A stretch of DNA of 22,049 nucleotides from Candidatus Peregrinibacteria bacterium (GTDB lineage: Bacteria; Patescibacteriota; Gracilibacteria; Peribacterales; Peribacteraceae): assembly GCA_016215715.1 (NCBI GenBank), contig JACRIG010000017.1, positions 1 to 22,049 on the forward strand, given 5' to 3'. The notes below the pieces were generated by a model. The model ran no database searches. It was not told the DNA's origin and worked only from the letters and a program-made list of their open reading frames with translations. Positions 7,214 to 14,960 of this stretch are shown in pieces. Both the position numbers and the translations under genes were made by a program. Each line of letters begins with the position of its first letter. Position 1 is the stretch's first letter.

Positions 7214-9484
7214 ATGAGCATCTTTTCCCGTTTCCTGCCGGCCGCTCCGAACAATAACAATCCGCCCGCGAACAACGACCCGGAGTCGGTGGAAAAAATG
7301 CGCAAGAGCGTGCGGACTCTCAATCAGCAGCAGCTGGCAAAACTTCTGAATCAATTCGAACGGAACCGCAGGCAACTCTCAACTGAGCAATTGCAGATCA
7401 TCGAAGATCACCTGAATGATCTGCGCGGCCGCTCGCAGGATGCGGCGCATCAGCAGTTGATCTCACTGTGTGATGCCCGTCTGAAAATTCTGCAGGAACG
7501 CATGGCAAATGGCACCGCATCGCCGCATCCCGAAGGCGACGGAGGTCCGGGACGCAATAGCGGGGTCGGCGTAGGCGCCATGATCGGAGCCGGAGTCGGC
7601 GCCAGTATTCTGGCGTGGCTTGGCTTCAACGTGCATCGGCGCGGACTTTTCGGCGGAACAGCCGCAACGGCGCGCAGCGGATGGCGAGGGCTCTTCGGAC
7701 TCACCAGTCTCACGACACGCACGGGCGTCAACACGCTCGGCTTCGCATTCAACAATCCGATCCTCGCGGCAATGGGAATCGGCGTGGGCGCCGGCGTTAC
7801 CAAAAACATCGTCGACTACATGCAGCAAAACCGAAATTCGCTCATTCAGGAAATCGAAGGAATCGCGCGCGAGCGGGGTATAGAGCCGGAGCGCGTCGCG
7901 CAGGATATCGGTCACCGCATCGGCGATTACATCCGCTCCGCAGGCTCTTCGACTGTCGACACATTCGTCAAAGGAGTCGTCTGGGTCTGCCGCGGGACCA
8001 TTAATCCGGAAACCGGCGCCATCACACTGCCACACGCAACTCTCACCCCGCCTTTCTTCACCGCGTACAAAGCAGGAATGCGCAGCCGCGCCTCCGGCGG
8101 CGCCGTTGTGCGCTATCTTGAAGGATTCAGACTGAATCCATTCCAGTCGACGGAAAAAGTGGCCGCAGGCATGGCAGACGCCATCGGCCATCAGAGTCTC
8201 GATCGCATTGATCAGATCAAAGCTGTAAACATCGAGATAGAGAAAATTCGTAAAACCGACCCCGTACGCGCTGCCAAGCTGGAGAAAGAATTTGCCAAAG
8301 CCCTCAATGTCACCGTCGGTAGCAGTGACATGAACAAGATCGTCTCGGACGCCACTAATTTCGATATCAAAAACAGGACGACCTATACGAATCATCAGGA
8401 ACTGATTCACAAAAAAATTCTCGAATGCGAAGAGGCCATCCGCACTGGGAAGGGCATACCCAACGGACAATCCGTGGAAGAGTTCAAGACTGCGAGCAGG
8501 AAAGAAATCGATAAATTGGTCAAAGCGCAGCACAGCGATCTAGCGGCCAAAAAAATAGACCTCGGTCAGCAGTACGTTGATGGCATGAACACGCGCACGA
8601 AAGCCCGCATGGATAAACAGGGCGGCGGCTACATCGACGGAACGCGGCGCGCGATGGAAAACGCGGGCTATAAGTTTACGCAGATTCCCGGCGGTAAGTG
8701 GATTTTGAGAGGCGCAGTCGGTTACTCGATGATGCCGCTCGCCATGGAAGCCGCTTCCGCAACGATGAACACCCTCGAAGGCAATGTGAAGGAGAAGAGG
8801 CTGAAGGAAAAAAAGGATGCGGGTCACACCCTCAGTGAAAACGAAGAGAAGGAACTTCACCGGCTTGAGAATCAGTGGAAAGCGGTCGGATGGGACATCG
8901 CACAGGTGGGAGGCGGATTTATTCCGGGCATCGGCGAGTTCATTGATTTCAAAGGAGCAATAACGGGCAAAGACCTGAACGACCGCGATCTGGACACCAT
9001 GAGCCGTGTCACGATGGGGGTTATGGGCGGACTCGGCACGGCATCACTCGCCCTCGCGCCCTTTACGGGAGGGGTGTCGGTCCTCGGGTTCCGCGTCATC
9101 CGCGGCGCAAGCGCCGCCGGAAAAGGCCTGAAAGCGGCAAAGAATCTTGAAAAAAGCAATCAAACCATCGACGCCAGCACCAAGGCCATCGACGCTGCGA
9201 AAAAAATGGCAACAGTCACGAGAGCGCAGAAAGCAGCGATGACGGGACGCAATGCGCTCCAAATGGCACGCAACGGCATGCAGATCTACACCTATGGCAT
9301 GCTCGGCTACTCCCTCACCTGCGGCGCCGTCGACTTCGTGCAGCACAACAGGATCGGTGAGATCAAGGAACGCGCGGCAGGATTTGTCGAACACCTCGGC
9401 GACCATGCTACAGAGCACATCCCCGGATATCGTCCCGTCCCGAATCAGGCACCGAGCGAAAGTTCAGAACGCCCCGCGATCTAA
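7214..9484 (+). CDS. Large protein with Gly-rich hydrophobic segments and a pretoxin-TG-like domain
   Basis: A 756-aa protein without a signal peptide. Residues ~28-100 are helical and Gln-rich. Residues ~115-140 (VGVGAMIGAGVGASILAWLG) and ~175-200 (FNNPILAAMGIGVGAGV) are glycine-zipper-like hydrophobic segments. Residues ~210-520 are mostly helical. At ~560-610 the stretch GGGFIPGIGEFIDFKGAITG followed by KDLNDRD resembles the PT-TG pretoxin domain found just before toxin modules in polymorphic toxins (pattern FIPxxGDxKxxxEAxTGKD). The ~145 residues after it show no toxin I recognise, and no immunity gene follows. Residues ~605-640 (GGLGTASLALAPFTGGVSVL) are again hydrophobic. It could be a secreted or membrane-inserting effector or a large structural protein. 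The PT-TG similarity is from memory and moderate. Confidence 0.6.
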   Translation: MSIFSRFLPAAPNNNNPPANNDPESVEKMRKSVRTLNQQQLAKLLNQFERNRRQLSTEQLQIIEDHLNDLRGRSQDAAHQQLISLCDARLKILQERMANGTASPHPEGDGGPGRNSGVGVGAMIGAGVGASILAWLGFNVHRRGLFGGTAATARSGWRGLFGLTSLTTRTGVNTLGFAFNNPILAAMGIGVGAGVTKNIVDYMQQNRNSLIQEIEGIARERGIEPERVAQDIGHRIGDYIRSAGSSTVDTFVKGVVWVCRGTINPETGAITLPHATLTPPFFTAYKAGMRSRASGGAVVRYLEGFRLNPFQSTEKVAAGMADAIGHQSLDRIDQIKAVNIEIEKIRKTDPVRAAKLEKEFAKALNVTVGSSDMNKIVSDATNFDIKNRTTYTNHQELIHKKILECEEAIRTGKGIPNGQSVEEFKTASRKEIDKLVKAQHSDLAAKKIDLGQQYVDGMNTRTKARMDKQGGGYIDGTRRAMENAGYKFTQIPGGKWILRGAVGYSMMPLAMEAASATMNTLEGNVKEKRLKEKKDAGHTLSENEEKELHRLENQWKAVGWDIAQVGGGFIPGIGEFIDFKGAITGKDLNDRDLDTMSRVTMGVMGGLGTASLALAPFTGGVSVLGFRVIRGASAAGKGLKAAKNLEKSNQTIDASTKAIDAAKKMATVTRAQKAAMTGRNALQMARNGMQIYTYGMLGYSLTCGAVDFVQHNRIGEIKERAAGFVEHLGDHATEHIPGYRPVPNQAPSESSERPAI

Positions 9485-9494
9485 ACGAAGCATG

Positions 9495-9522
9495 TGTACC
9501 GATTAACTGGTTAACCGGTACA
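9495..9522. terminator. Hairpin after the three-gene cluster
   Basis: Arms TGTACCGATTAAC and GTTAACCGGTACA, 13 nt each with one mismatch, around a two-base loop. No U-tract follows, so it is either a weak terminator or an mRNA 3'-end stabiliser. It begins 10 bases after the last stop codon. Confidence 0.5.
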
Positions 9523-9560
9523 TCGACTCGACTGTATTAAGGCGCGATCTTTGCAGATTC

Positions 9561-9575
9561 TGCTATACTTTTCCC
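9561..9575 (+). promoter_or_regulatory. Extended -10 with leaderless spacing for the divergent-PAP2 gene
   Basis: TGCTATACT is an extended -10, with TATACT at 9564-9569. It is followed by exactly 6 nt (TTTCCC) and the ATG at 9576. The 14-nt string GCTATACTTTTCCC also occurs directly before the GTG start of the GIY-YIG gene on the other strand. Confidence 0.65.
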
Positions 9576-9995
9576 ATGTCCCATCTCCTCCGCACCTACC
9601 TCTTCCTCATCCCGGTCGTCGTGATGTTCTTAAGCGAATGCACGAAAGCAATCACGGAAGGAATACGGCTCCGCACCTGGCACGCGGGCATCTTCAAGCC
9701 GGGCGGGATGCCCAGCAGTCACTCCGCGTTCGTGACGTCGCTGCTCATTATCCTGCGCGACAAAGCCGGCGCCGACTCGACGCAGTTCGCCATCGCCTTC
9801 GTCTTCGCGTGCATCGTCTGGTACGACGCCATCGTCGTGCGGCATGAGGTGGGGATGCAGGCGCAGATTTTGAATCGCCTGCAGCACTGGCGCCACTTCA
9901 CCGAACGCGTCGGGCATTCATTCATGGAAGTTATCTGCGGGATCGGGTTTGGGGCGGTGGTGACGTTTGGGGGGATAGCCATTTCGAGGATGTGA
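9576..9995 (+). CDS. Divergent PAP2 family membrane protein (DUF212, YuiD-like)
   Basis: A 139-aa membrane protein carrying the DUF212 signature: GIFKPGGMPSSHSAFVTSL near residues 38-56, then WYDAIVVRHEVGMQAQILN and a C-terminal VGHSFMEVICGIGFG. These correspond to the diverged phosphatase motifs of the acid-phosphatase/PAP2 superfamily, with Ser-His in PSSHS. About four hydrophobic helices are visible. The physiological substrate in bacteria is not established. The start is fixed by the promoter 6 nt upstream. It is convergent with the next gene, with only a hairpin repeat between them. Confidence 0.9.
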   Translation: MSHLLRTYLFLIPVVVMFLSECTKAITEGIRLRTWHAGIFKPGGMPSSHSAFVTSLLIILRDKAGADSTQFAIAFVFACIVWYDAIVVRHEVGMQAQILNRLQHWRHFTERVGHSFMEVICGIGFGAVVTFGGIAISRM

Positions 9996-10000
9996 TTCTC

Positions 10001-10035
10001 GCCCCTCTCCCTAACCCTCTCCCGCGGGGAGAGGG
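10001..10035. repeat. Solo module B repeat, likely bidirectional terminator
   Basis: It begins GCCCCTCTCCCTAA and continues with the perfect hairpin CCCTCTCCC (10015-10023), loop GC, GGGGAGAGGG (10026-10035). It fills the 43-base gap between two convergent genes, followed by an AT-rich AAATTATA. The sequence is nearly identical to module B at 15090-15125. Confidence 0.8.
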
Positions 10036-10038
10036 AAA

Positions 10039-10572
10039 TTATAGGTGCCACACATGGAATTTCGACTCCTCTTTCAGAAACTTTTTTAATCCTCCGGTGA
10101 AGACGGAGCGGAACAGCCGCACGATGGTGTCGGCGATGACAGGCAGCTCCAGATAATCAATGACCAGCGCCACCCATGCGAGCCAGTAGGGCAGAATGAC
10201 CGTCTGATGGGTGGGAATGCCCATGAGCTGACTGAGGATGAACTCGTCGGTAATCCAGAAGAGGTGCAGCCACTGGGAATTGAGCATCGCGATGAACAGC
10301 ACGTACTTCCAGCGGAAGCCTTTGCGCAGTTCGTAGAGATAGAGCACCGTCGTCGAGATGAGCGCGGGGATTTCGCTATAGTCGACGAGAATGATGACGT
10401 ACTGCCAGAAGGGCGTCGGTGTGAAATAACTCTCTCCGAAGAGCTTCATCGCCACCACGTGGGTCGTGAGCCAGTAGAGGTGAACGAGCTGCAGCGTAAA
10501 GAGCGCCGTCGTGAGCGCGAGGTTCACAACGTAATGGCGCTGGTACCACCCCCAGAAGCGTTCGAGGACCAT
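10039..10572 (-). CDS. Four-helix membrane protein made of an internal duplication
   Basis: A 177-aa membrane protein, family not recognised. It consists of two similar ~70-residue halves. The first has HLYWLTTHVV (H31, W34) and VDYSEIPALISTTV (D64, E67, P69). The second has HLFWITDEFI (H103, W106) and IDYLELPVIADTIV (D139, E142, P144). Each half contributes two membrane helices, with the His at the start of one and the D-Y-x-E-x-P at the other. Conserved His, Trp and acidic residues in membrane helices could bind a metal, cofactor or ion, which is a guess. The start is supported by TACACT ending 6 nt before the ATG. It is divergent from proS. Confidence 0.75.
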   Translation of the reverse strand: MVLERFWGWYQRHYVVNLALTTALFTLQLVHLYWLTTHVVAMKLFGESYFTPTPFWQYVIILVDYSEIPALISTTVLYLYELRKGFRWKYVLFIAMLNSQWLHLFWITDEFILSQLMGIPTHQTVILPYWLAWVALVIDYLELPVIADTIVRLFRSVFTGGLKKFLKEESKFHVWHL

Positions 10573-10617
10573 GGAGGGAGTGTAGCGGATTTGTCCTGCA
10601 GGACCTATACTTGCCCC
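10573..10617. promoter_or_regulatory. Divergent leaderless promoters of the duplicated membrane protein and proS
   Basis: Only 45 nt separate the two start codons. Minus strand: TACACT (10579-10584), 6 nt, ATG at 10572. Plus strand: TATACT (10606-10611), 6 nt (TGCCCC), ATG at 10618. The palindrome TCCTGCAGGA (10594-10603) sits between the two -10 elements. Both mRNAs should be leaderless or nearly so. Confidence 0.65.
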
Positions 10618-12348
10618 ATGTTGCTTTCCCGCCTCTTCAGCAAAACTTCGAAAGAATCGGCATCCGATGACAGGAGTAAAAATGCTGATCTGCTCACGCG
10701 GGCCGGATTCATAAGCAAGACAATGGCCGGCGTCTATTCGTATCTGCCGCTCGGCGCACGGGTCCTCTGGAAGATTGAAAAAATGCTGCGGGAAGAAATG
10801 GATAAAATCGGCGCCGAAGTTTTTTTGCCATCCCTTTCACCAACCGCAAACTGGGAAAAGACCGGCAGACTCGAAACAGTCGGCATTCTTTTTCAGGCTT
10901 CGGGTGCCAATGCCGTCTCTGTGCATACCAACGATGCACGTTACATTCTCAATTCGACGCATGAGGAAATAATCACACCGCTCGTGCAGCAGTTCGTAAA
11001 AAGCTACAAGGATTTGCCGTGTGCTGCGTACCAAATTCAGACGAAGTTCCGCAATGAACCGCGTGCGAAATCAGGATTGCTCCGCGGCCGCGAATTTCGC
11101 ATGAAGGATTTGTATAGTTTCCATGCATCCGAAGAAGACATGATGGATTACTTCCTGAAGAAAGCGATACCTGCTTATACGACTTTCTTTAAACGAATCG
11201 GTCTCGGCGACCGGACGGTGATCGCCCTTGCTTCGGGCGGTGACTTTAGCAAAGAACCGTCGCGTGAATTCCAGACAAAATGTGAGAGTGGCGAAGACCA
11301 CGTCTTCCATGCCTCCGGCAGTGACATCTTCTATAACCGCGAACTGACGCCCTGTCATGCTCCTGCTTGGGGCAACCCGAAGGAAGAAATGCGGCCACGC
11401 GAAGATGTTGTCGGCAAGGGCATCATCGGCGTCGAGGGACTTGCAAAGTTTTTGAAGATCGAAGTAGAACGCACAACAAAGACAATTTTATTTGAGACAG
11501 CCAAAGGTGATGTGGTAGCAGCGGCTGTGAGAGGGGGATACGACATTGATGAGCACAAGTTAAGGCAAATTCTCGGCACTGACTTCTCGCTCGCAACACC
11601 CGAAACTGTGAAGCGCGTTACAAAGGCGGAGGTCGGTTACGCAGGCCCTCTCGGACTTCCGAAAAATGTGCGTGTGATTTGGGATGATTCTACGCAGGGC
11701 AGGCGCAACTTCGAATGTGGTGCGAACAAAACTGATTATCATTCGATCAACGTAAACTTCGGACGTGATCTGCCGGAACCGAGTGAGTTTGTAGACATCA
11801 AAGTTGCACGCGAAGGAGATCTGGATCCAAAAACAGGCAAAGTGTACGAAGTCTTTAAAACGGCAGAAGTTGGCAATGTGTTCACGCTCTTCCGGAAATT
11901 TTCGGATGCCTTCGGCTTCACCTTTAAAGATAAGGACGGTAAAGAAAAACCTGTGTACATGGGTTGCTACGGACTAGGAACAACCCGCGTGATGGGCGTA
12001 CTTGCTGAAATCTATAACGACGAGCACGGTCTTTGTTTGCCCGAGCAGGTAGCCCCCGCACGTGTCCATATTGTTGCCATTGCGAAGCAAAAAGAGGAGG
12101 AAGCATTCACGGTCGCTCAAAAATTGTACGACGATCTGACGGCGGCAGGAGTCGAATGTCTGTTCGATGACCGTCTGGAAGCTTCTGTCGGATCCCGCCT
12201 TGCGGATGCGGACCTCATCGGTGTTCCGTGGCGGGTTATCGTTTCACCAAAGACTCTTGAGAAGAAAAATATAGAGGTGAAGCGTCGCATCATGAAAGAA
12301 GCAGAGATGGTGTCGATAAAGGATTTTCTGAAAATGCTGGAAATTTAA
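10618..12348 (+). CDS. proS: Prolyl-tRNA synthetase, bacterial type with INS editing domain
   Basis: A 576-aa class II synthetase charging tRNA-Pro with proline. Motif 2 is FRNEPRAKSGLLRGREFRMK (144-163). Motif 3 lies in YMGCYGLGTTRVMGVLAE (447-464). Between them, ~240-390, is the INS editing insert (GIIGVEGLAKFLKIEVERTT, with K288 in the TTKTI context matching the essential editing lysine region), which hydrolyses Ala-tRNA-Pro. The C-terminal anticodon-binding domain is ~483-576 (VHIVAIAK, FDDRLEASVGSRLADADLIG). Length is normal for the bacterial type. The reading frame is open upstream to 10207, but that part is antisense to the neighbouring membrane gene; the ATG at 10618 has the -10 element 6 nt before it. 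A free-standing deacylase for the same error is encoded 0.9 kb downstream. Confidence 0.97.
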   Translation: MLLSRLFSKTSKESASDDRSKNADLLTRAGFISKTMAGVYSYLPLGARVLWKIEKMLREEMDKIGAEVFLPSLSPTANWEKTGRLETVGILFQASGANAVSVHTNDARYILNSTHEEIITPLVQQFVKSYKDLPCAAYQIQTKFRNEPRAKSGLLRGREFRMKDLYSFHASEEDMMDYFLKKAIPAYTTFFKRIGLGDRTVIALASGGDFSKEPSREFQTKCESGEDHVFHASGSDIFYNRELTPCHAPAWGNPKEEMRPREDVVGKGIIGVEGLAKFLKIEVERTTKTILFETAKGDVVAAAVRGGYDIDEHKLRQILGTDFSLATPETVKRVTKAEVGYAGPLGLPKNVRVIWDDSTQGRRNFECGANKTDYHSINVNFGRDLPEPSEFVDIKVAREGDLDPKTGKVYEVFKTAEVGNVFTLFRKFSDAFGFTFKDKDGKEKPVYMGCYGLGTTRVMGVLAEIYNDEHGLCLPEQVAPARVHIVAIAKQKEEEAFTVAQKLYDDLTAAGVECLFDDRLEASVGSRLADADLIGVPWRVIVSPKTLEKKNIEVKRRIMKEAEMVSIKDFLKMLEI

Positions 12349-12402
12349 TACTCAGAACACATTTTCCTCTTTTTCCTAGTATTCCCCCTCTCTCTTCGCG
12401 AG

Positions 12403-12417
12403 TACTCTGCCTCCACT
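12403..12417 (+). promoter_or_regulatory. Possible -10 element for the Sel1 lipoprotein
   Basis: TACTCT (12403-12408) lies 9 nt before the ATG at 12418 and within the perfect 8-mer palindrome GAGTACTC. No Shine-Dalgarno is seen. It is a weak match to consensus. Confidence 0.3.
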
Positions 12418-13155
12418 ATGAAACGCATCCACCTGTTTCTCATTCCGCTTTTCGTGTTGATTCTGCTTGCCGGGTGCACGCCACAGGGCGGTACGAAGGC
12501 GGGAACAGGATCGGGTGCAGCGAAATCGGCGGCCGCATCCAGCAAGCCCGTCGAAACACTTTCGCAAATTGAGGAGAAGGCGACGAAGGGTGATCCGGAG
12601 GCGCAGTTCAACCTCGGGATGATCTACCTCGAAGGATCAAACGTGGCAAAAGATCCGGCGAAGGGACGCATGTGGCTGGAGAGGGCGGCACAGAGCGGCT
12701 ACGCGAAGGCGCAGTTCAACCTCGGCGTCATGTACTATCAGGGCGGTGACGGCGTCGTGCAGAATCTCACGAAGGCACGGGCATGGTTTCTGGAGGCCGA
12801 CAAGAGCGGCGACGTCCTCGCGCAGTTCAACCTCGGCGTGATGTTCTACCGCGGCGAGGGAGGCCCGAAGAGCTTCCCGAAAGCGATCGCCTACTTTAAA
12901 AAGGCGGCGGCACAGGGATACGCGGAGGCCGGCTACAACCTCGGCGTGATGTACGCGAAGGGCGAGGGTATCGAACGCAACACCGTCGAGGCGATCGCGT
13001 GGTTTGAAATCGCTGCGGCTCAGGGCAATACAAAATCCGACGGCGTCGCCAAGGGGCTGCTGGCGAAGCTGACCCCCGAAGAGCAGAAGCAGGCGAAGGC
13101 GCGGACGGTGGAGCTGGCGAAAGAGGTAGAGGCGTTGGCGCATCCGGCGAACTAA
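12418..13155 (+). CDS. Sel1-repeat (TPR-like) lipoprotein
   Basis: A 245-aa protein. Residues 1-20 are a lipoprotein signal, MKRIHLFLIPLFVLILLAGC, with the lipobox LAGC and the acylated Cys at 20. A low-complexity Ala/Ser/Gly linker runs to ~45. Four Sel1 repeats follow at ~54-90, 91-127, 128-163 and 164-200, with the pattern AQFNLGxMYxxGxGVxxNxxKAxxWFxxAAxxG. A charged helix ends the protein. Sel1 repeats are protein-interaction scaffolds, so the role is likely surface or membrane-side assembly. The 17-mer GCGCAGTTCAACCTCGG is identical in three repeats (12601, 12709, 12820), pointing to recent repeat duplication or gene conversion. Confidence 0.9.
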   Translation: MKRIHLFLIPLFVLILLAGCTPQGGTKAGTGSGAAKSAAASSKPVETLSQIEEKATKGDPEAQFNLGMIYLEGSNVAKDPAKGRMWLERAAQSGYAKAQFNLGVMYYQGGDGVVQNLTKARAWFLEADKSGDVLAQFNLGVMFYRGEGGPKSFPKAIAYFKKAAAQGYAEAGYNLGVMYAKGEGIERNTVEAIAWFEIAAAQGNTKSDGVAKGLLAKLTPEEQKQAKARTVELAKEVEALAHPAN

Positions 13156-13245
13156 AGAAGTCGACGAAGACGAAGAAGTCGAGGAGTACGAAGATGCACG
13201 GATAATTCATCGTTTTCATCGTCTTCTTCGATTTCCTCGTCTTCC
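13156..13245. repeat. Degenerate short-word hairpin between convergent genes
   Basis: The left arm is a run of GAAGTCGACGAAGACGAAG and related words. The right arm has CGTCTTCTTCGATTTCCTCG. Together they can form a long imperfect stem over nearly the whole 90-bp gap between the Sel1 lipoprotein and the convergent editing enzyme. It probably works as a bidirectional terminator. Confidence 0.65.
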
Positions 13246-13731
13246 CTACACTCGCTCCGGCACCTCCACCACCCTCGCCTCATGTCCCGTCGCCGCGAGA
13301 AATTTCCCGAGTCCCTCATGTGAAATGACAACGGTCGCCGTATTCACGAGCGGATGACACGCAATGTACGGAGCATTCCATGCTGTGGCGTCGATGATTA
13401 CTTCGACTGCGTGAGCAGCATCATTCACAAGACCGAGCAGCGTCACCGACCCCGGTGTTACTCCAAGATGCTGAAGCAGGTATTCCGGCGATCCGAAACT
13501 GAGTTTCTGCACCCCGATGATTTTTTTCAGTTCCTTAAGATCCACGTTCTTGCTGTGACCGACGACCACCAGAAAAAATCGCTTCGCCTTCTCGTCGCGG
13601 AGAAACAAATTCTTCGTATGAAAGCCGGGAATCGGCGGCAGCTTCTCCGATTCTTCACACGTGAAGACCGCGGGGTGGTCGAACCGCTGAAACGCGATGC
13701 CGTTACGGATAAGAAAAGCCTCGATGTCCAT
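13246..13731 (-). CDS. Prolyl-tRNA editing enzyme, YbaK/ProX family (ProXp-ala-like, PrdX)
   Basis: A 161-aa protein from the ATG at 13731 (MDIEAFLIRNGIAFQRFDHP). Family landmarks: GFHTKNLFLRDEKAKRFFLV, the D-L-K-x-L helix DLKELKKIIG, LSFGSPEYLLQHLGVTPGSV, TLLGLVND, and HPLVNTATVVIS. This is the PrdX/ProXp-ala branch of INS-like deacylases, which removes alanine mischarged on tRNA-Pro. It duplicates the function of the INS domain in ProS in this window, so either the INS domain is weak or the two divide substrates. Upstream extension to 13824 was rejected because the divergent promoter lies there. It is divergent from the rRNA methyltransferase. Confidence 0.88.
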   Translation of the reverse strand: MDIEAFLIRNGIAFQRFDHPAVFTCEESEKLPPIPGFHTKNLFLRDEKAKRFFLVVVGHSKNVDLKELKKIIGVQKLSFGSPEYLLQHLGVTPGSVTLLGLVNDAAHAVEVIIDATAWNAPYIACHPLVNTATVVISHEGLGKFLAATGHEARVVEVPERV

Positions 13732-13758
13732 GCGGCAGCAGTCTATCATGCTTCTCCG
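13732..13758. promoter_or_regulatory. Overlapping divergent -10 elements
   Basis: Only 27 nt separate the two start codons. Minus: TAGACT (13740-13745) with a TG extension, 8 nt before the ATG at 13731. Plus: TATCAT (13744-13749), 9 nt before the ATG at 13759. The two -10 hexamers overlap by two bases, so polymerases on the two strands should exclude each other. Confidence 0.5.
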
Positions 13759-14940
13759 ATGGCAGACTCCCCTACCCTCGTTCTCAAGCCCGGCCGCGAC
13801 GCGCATATTCTGAACCATCACCACGCCATTTTTCAGACAGCGGTCGGGGCATTTCCGGAGTGTGAGGACGGATCGATCGTGCGGGTCGTCAGCAGCGCGA
13901 AGGAATTTCTCTGCTACGCGACACTGAATCGCAGTGCCTACATCTGCGGCCGCGCGATTTCGTTTGAAGACGCAGACCCGATGCTGACTCTGAAAAAAAA
14001 CATTGAGCGGTCTATCGGCATTCGCCGGACATTTTTTGGACAGGAAGACACAACGACGTATCGATTAATCAATGCGGAGGGTGACGGCATCCCGGGGCTT
14101 GTTGTGGATCGCTACGCGGACATTATTGTGATCCAGTGTACGACTCTCGGAATGGATAAGCTTCGGGAGTGGATAGCAGATCTGCTGATGGAGCTGTGTA
14201 CTCCGAAAGCAATCTTTGAAAAATCGACCGGACAGGCGCGGAGTAAAGAAGGACTTCAGCCGCGCGAAGCGTGGCTGCGCGGGAAAGCGGATGAAGAGGT
14301 CGTCGTGGAGGAACGCGGGCTGGAGTACAAAATAAAATTAACGGGGAGTCATAAGACAGGACTCTTCCTTGATCAGCGTGAGATGCGTTCTCTGGTACGA
14401 AGCTCGGCGAAAGGCCGTACGGTGCTCGATTGCTGCAGCTACGTTGCAGGCTTCTCGCTCTCGGCACTCGCGGGAGGCGCAGTCCACGCGGACGCAGTTG
14501 ATTACGACGCGGCAGCATTAAATCAGGCGAAGGAAAATATGGCACTGAACGAAATCGATCCTGCAAAGTTTGCAACGTTCGCGCAGGATGTCTTCCTCTT
14601 CCTCCGCAATCGCCCCCTGCCCCGCACCTACGACTTCATCATCCTCGATCCGCCCGCATTCGCGAAGCGCAGCAGTGATCTCGAACAGGCTAAAAAGGCG
14701 TACACGGATTTAAACCGTCTCGCGATGCAGGTACTCCCGCCGGGAAGCTTACTGCTGACATGCTCCTGCAGTTTTCAGGTCGACGCCGGGCTCTTCCAGA
14801 CGATCGTCTTCCACGCCGCGCGCCAGGCGAAGAGGAATGTGAGGATCTTGCAGCGTCATCGTCATGCGTTTGATCATCCGATTAATTTGTTTCATCCGGA
14901 GGTGGATTATCTTAAAAGTCTTCTGTTATGGATTGAATAA
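13759..14940 (+). CDS. Class I SAM-dependent rRNA methyltransferase (RlmI/RlmK family)
   Basis: A 393-aa protein. The N-terminal ~75 residues look like a PUA domain (MADSPTLVLKPGRDAHIL, FLCYATLNRSAYICGRAISF). A linker domain contains RLINAEGDGIPGLVVDRYAD. The catalytic domain has KTGLFLDQREMR, motif I variant DCCSYVAGFSLSALAGGA, VDYDAAALNQAKENMALN, motif IV DPPAFAK and a CSCS motif. The layout matches RlmI-type cytosine-C5 methyltransferases acting on 23S rRNA. The exact target base cannot be told from sequence. The start was chosen 9 nt after TATCAT; the frame is open further upstream, but that part is antisense to the editing enzyme. Confidence 0.9.
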   Translation: MADSPTLVLKPGRDAHILNHHHAIFQTAVGAFPECEDGSIVRVVSSAKEFLCYATLNRSAYICGRAISFEDADPMLTLKKNIERSIGIRRTFFGQEDTTTYRLINAEGDGIPGLVVDRYADIIVIQCTTLGMDKLREWIADLLMELCTPKAIFEKSTGQARSKEGLQPREAWLRGKADEEVVVEERGLEYKIKLTGSHKTGLFLDQREMRSLVRSSAKGRTVLDCCSYVAGFSLSALAGGAVHADAVDYDAAALNQAKENMALNEIDPAKFATFAQDVFLFLRNRPLPRTYDFIILDPPAFAKRSSDLEQAKKAYTDLNRLAMQVLPPGSLLLTCSCSFQVDAGLFQTIVFHAARQAKRNVRILQRHRHAFDHPINLFHPEVDYLKSLLLWIE

Positions 14941-14960
14941 AAAAAACACCTCCTTATTCT

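Noticed and set aside
7463..8533. 356-codon open frame antisense to the 756-aa gene
   Set aside because: It is a shadow of a GC-rich coding strand; no promoter, domain or conserved motif is visible, and the sense frame is longer and contains recognisable hydrophobic and PT-TG-like segments.
7214..9484. Phage tail tape-measure protein
   Set aside because: Long helical content and hydrophobic segments are suggestive, but no other phage structural gene is nearby and the C-terminus looks more like a pretoxin-TG region.
10207..10617. Upstream extension of proS by ~137 codons
   Set aside because: The extension is antisense to the duplicated membrane protein and has no synthetase similarity; the -10 element 6 nt before 10618 fixes the start.
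13354..13758. Upstream extension of the rRNA methyltransferase
   Set aside because: It is antisense to the prolyl-tRNA editing enzyme; the PUA domain starts at 13759 and divergent -10 elements lie just before it.
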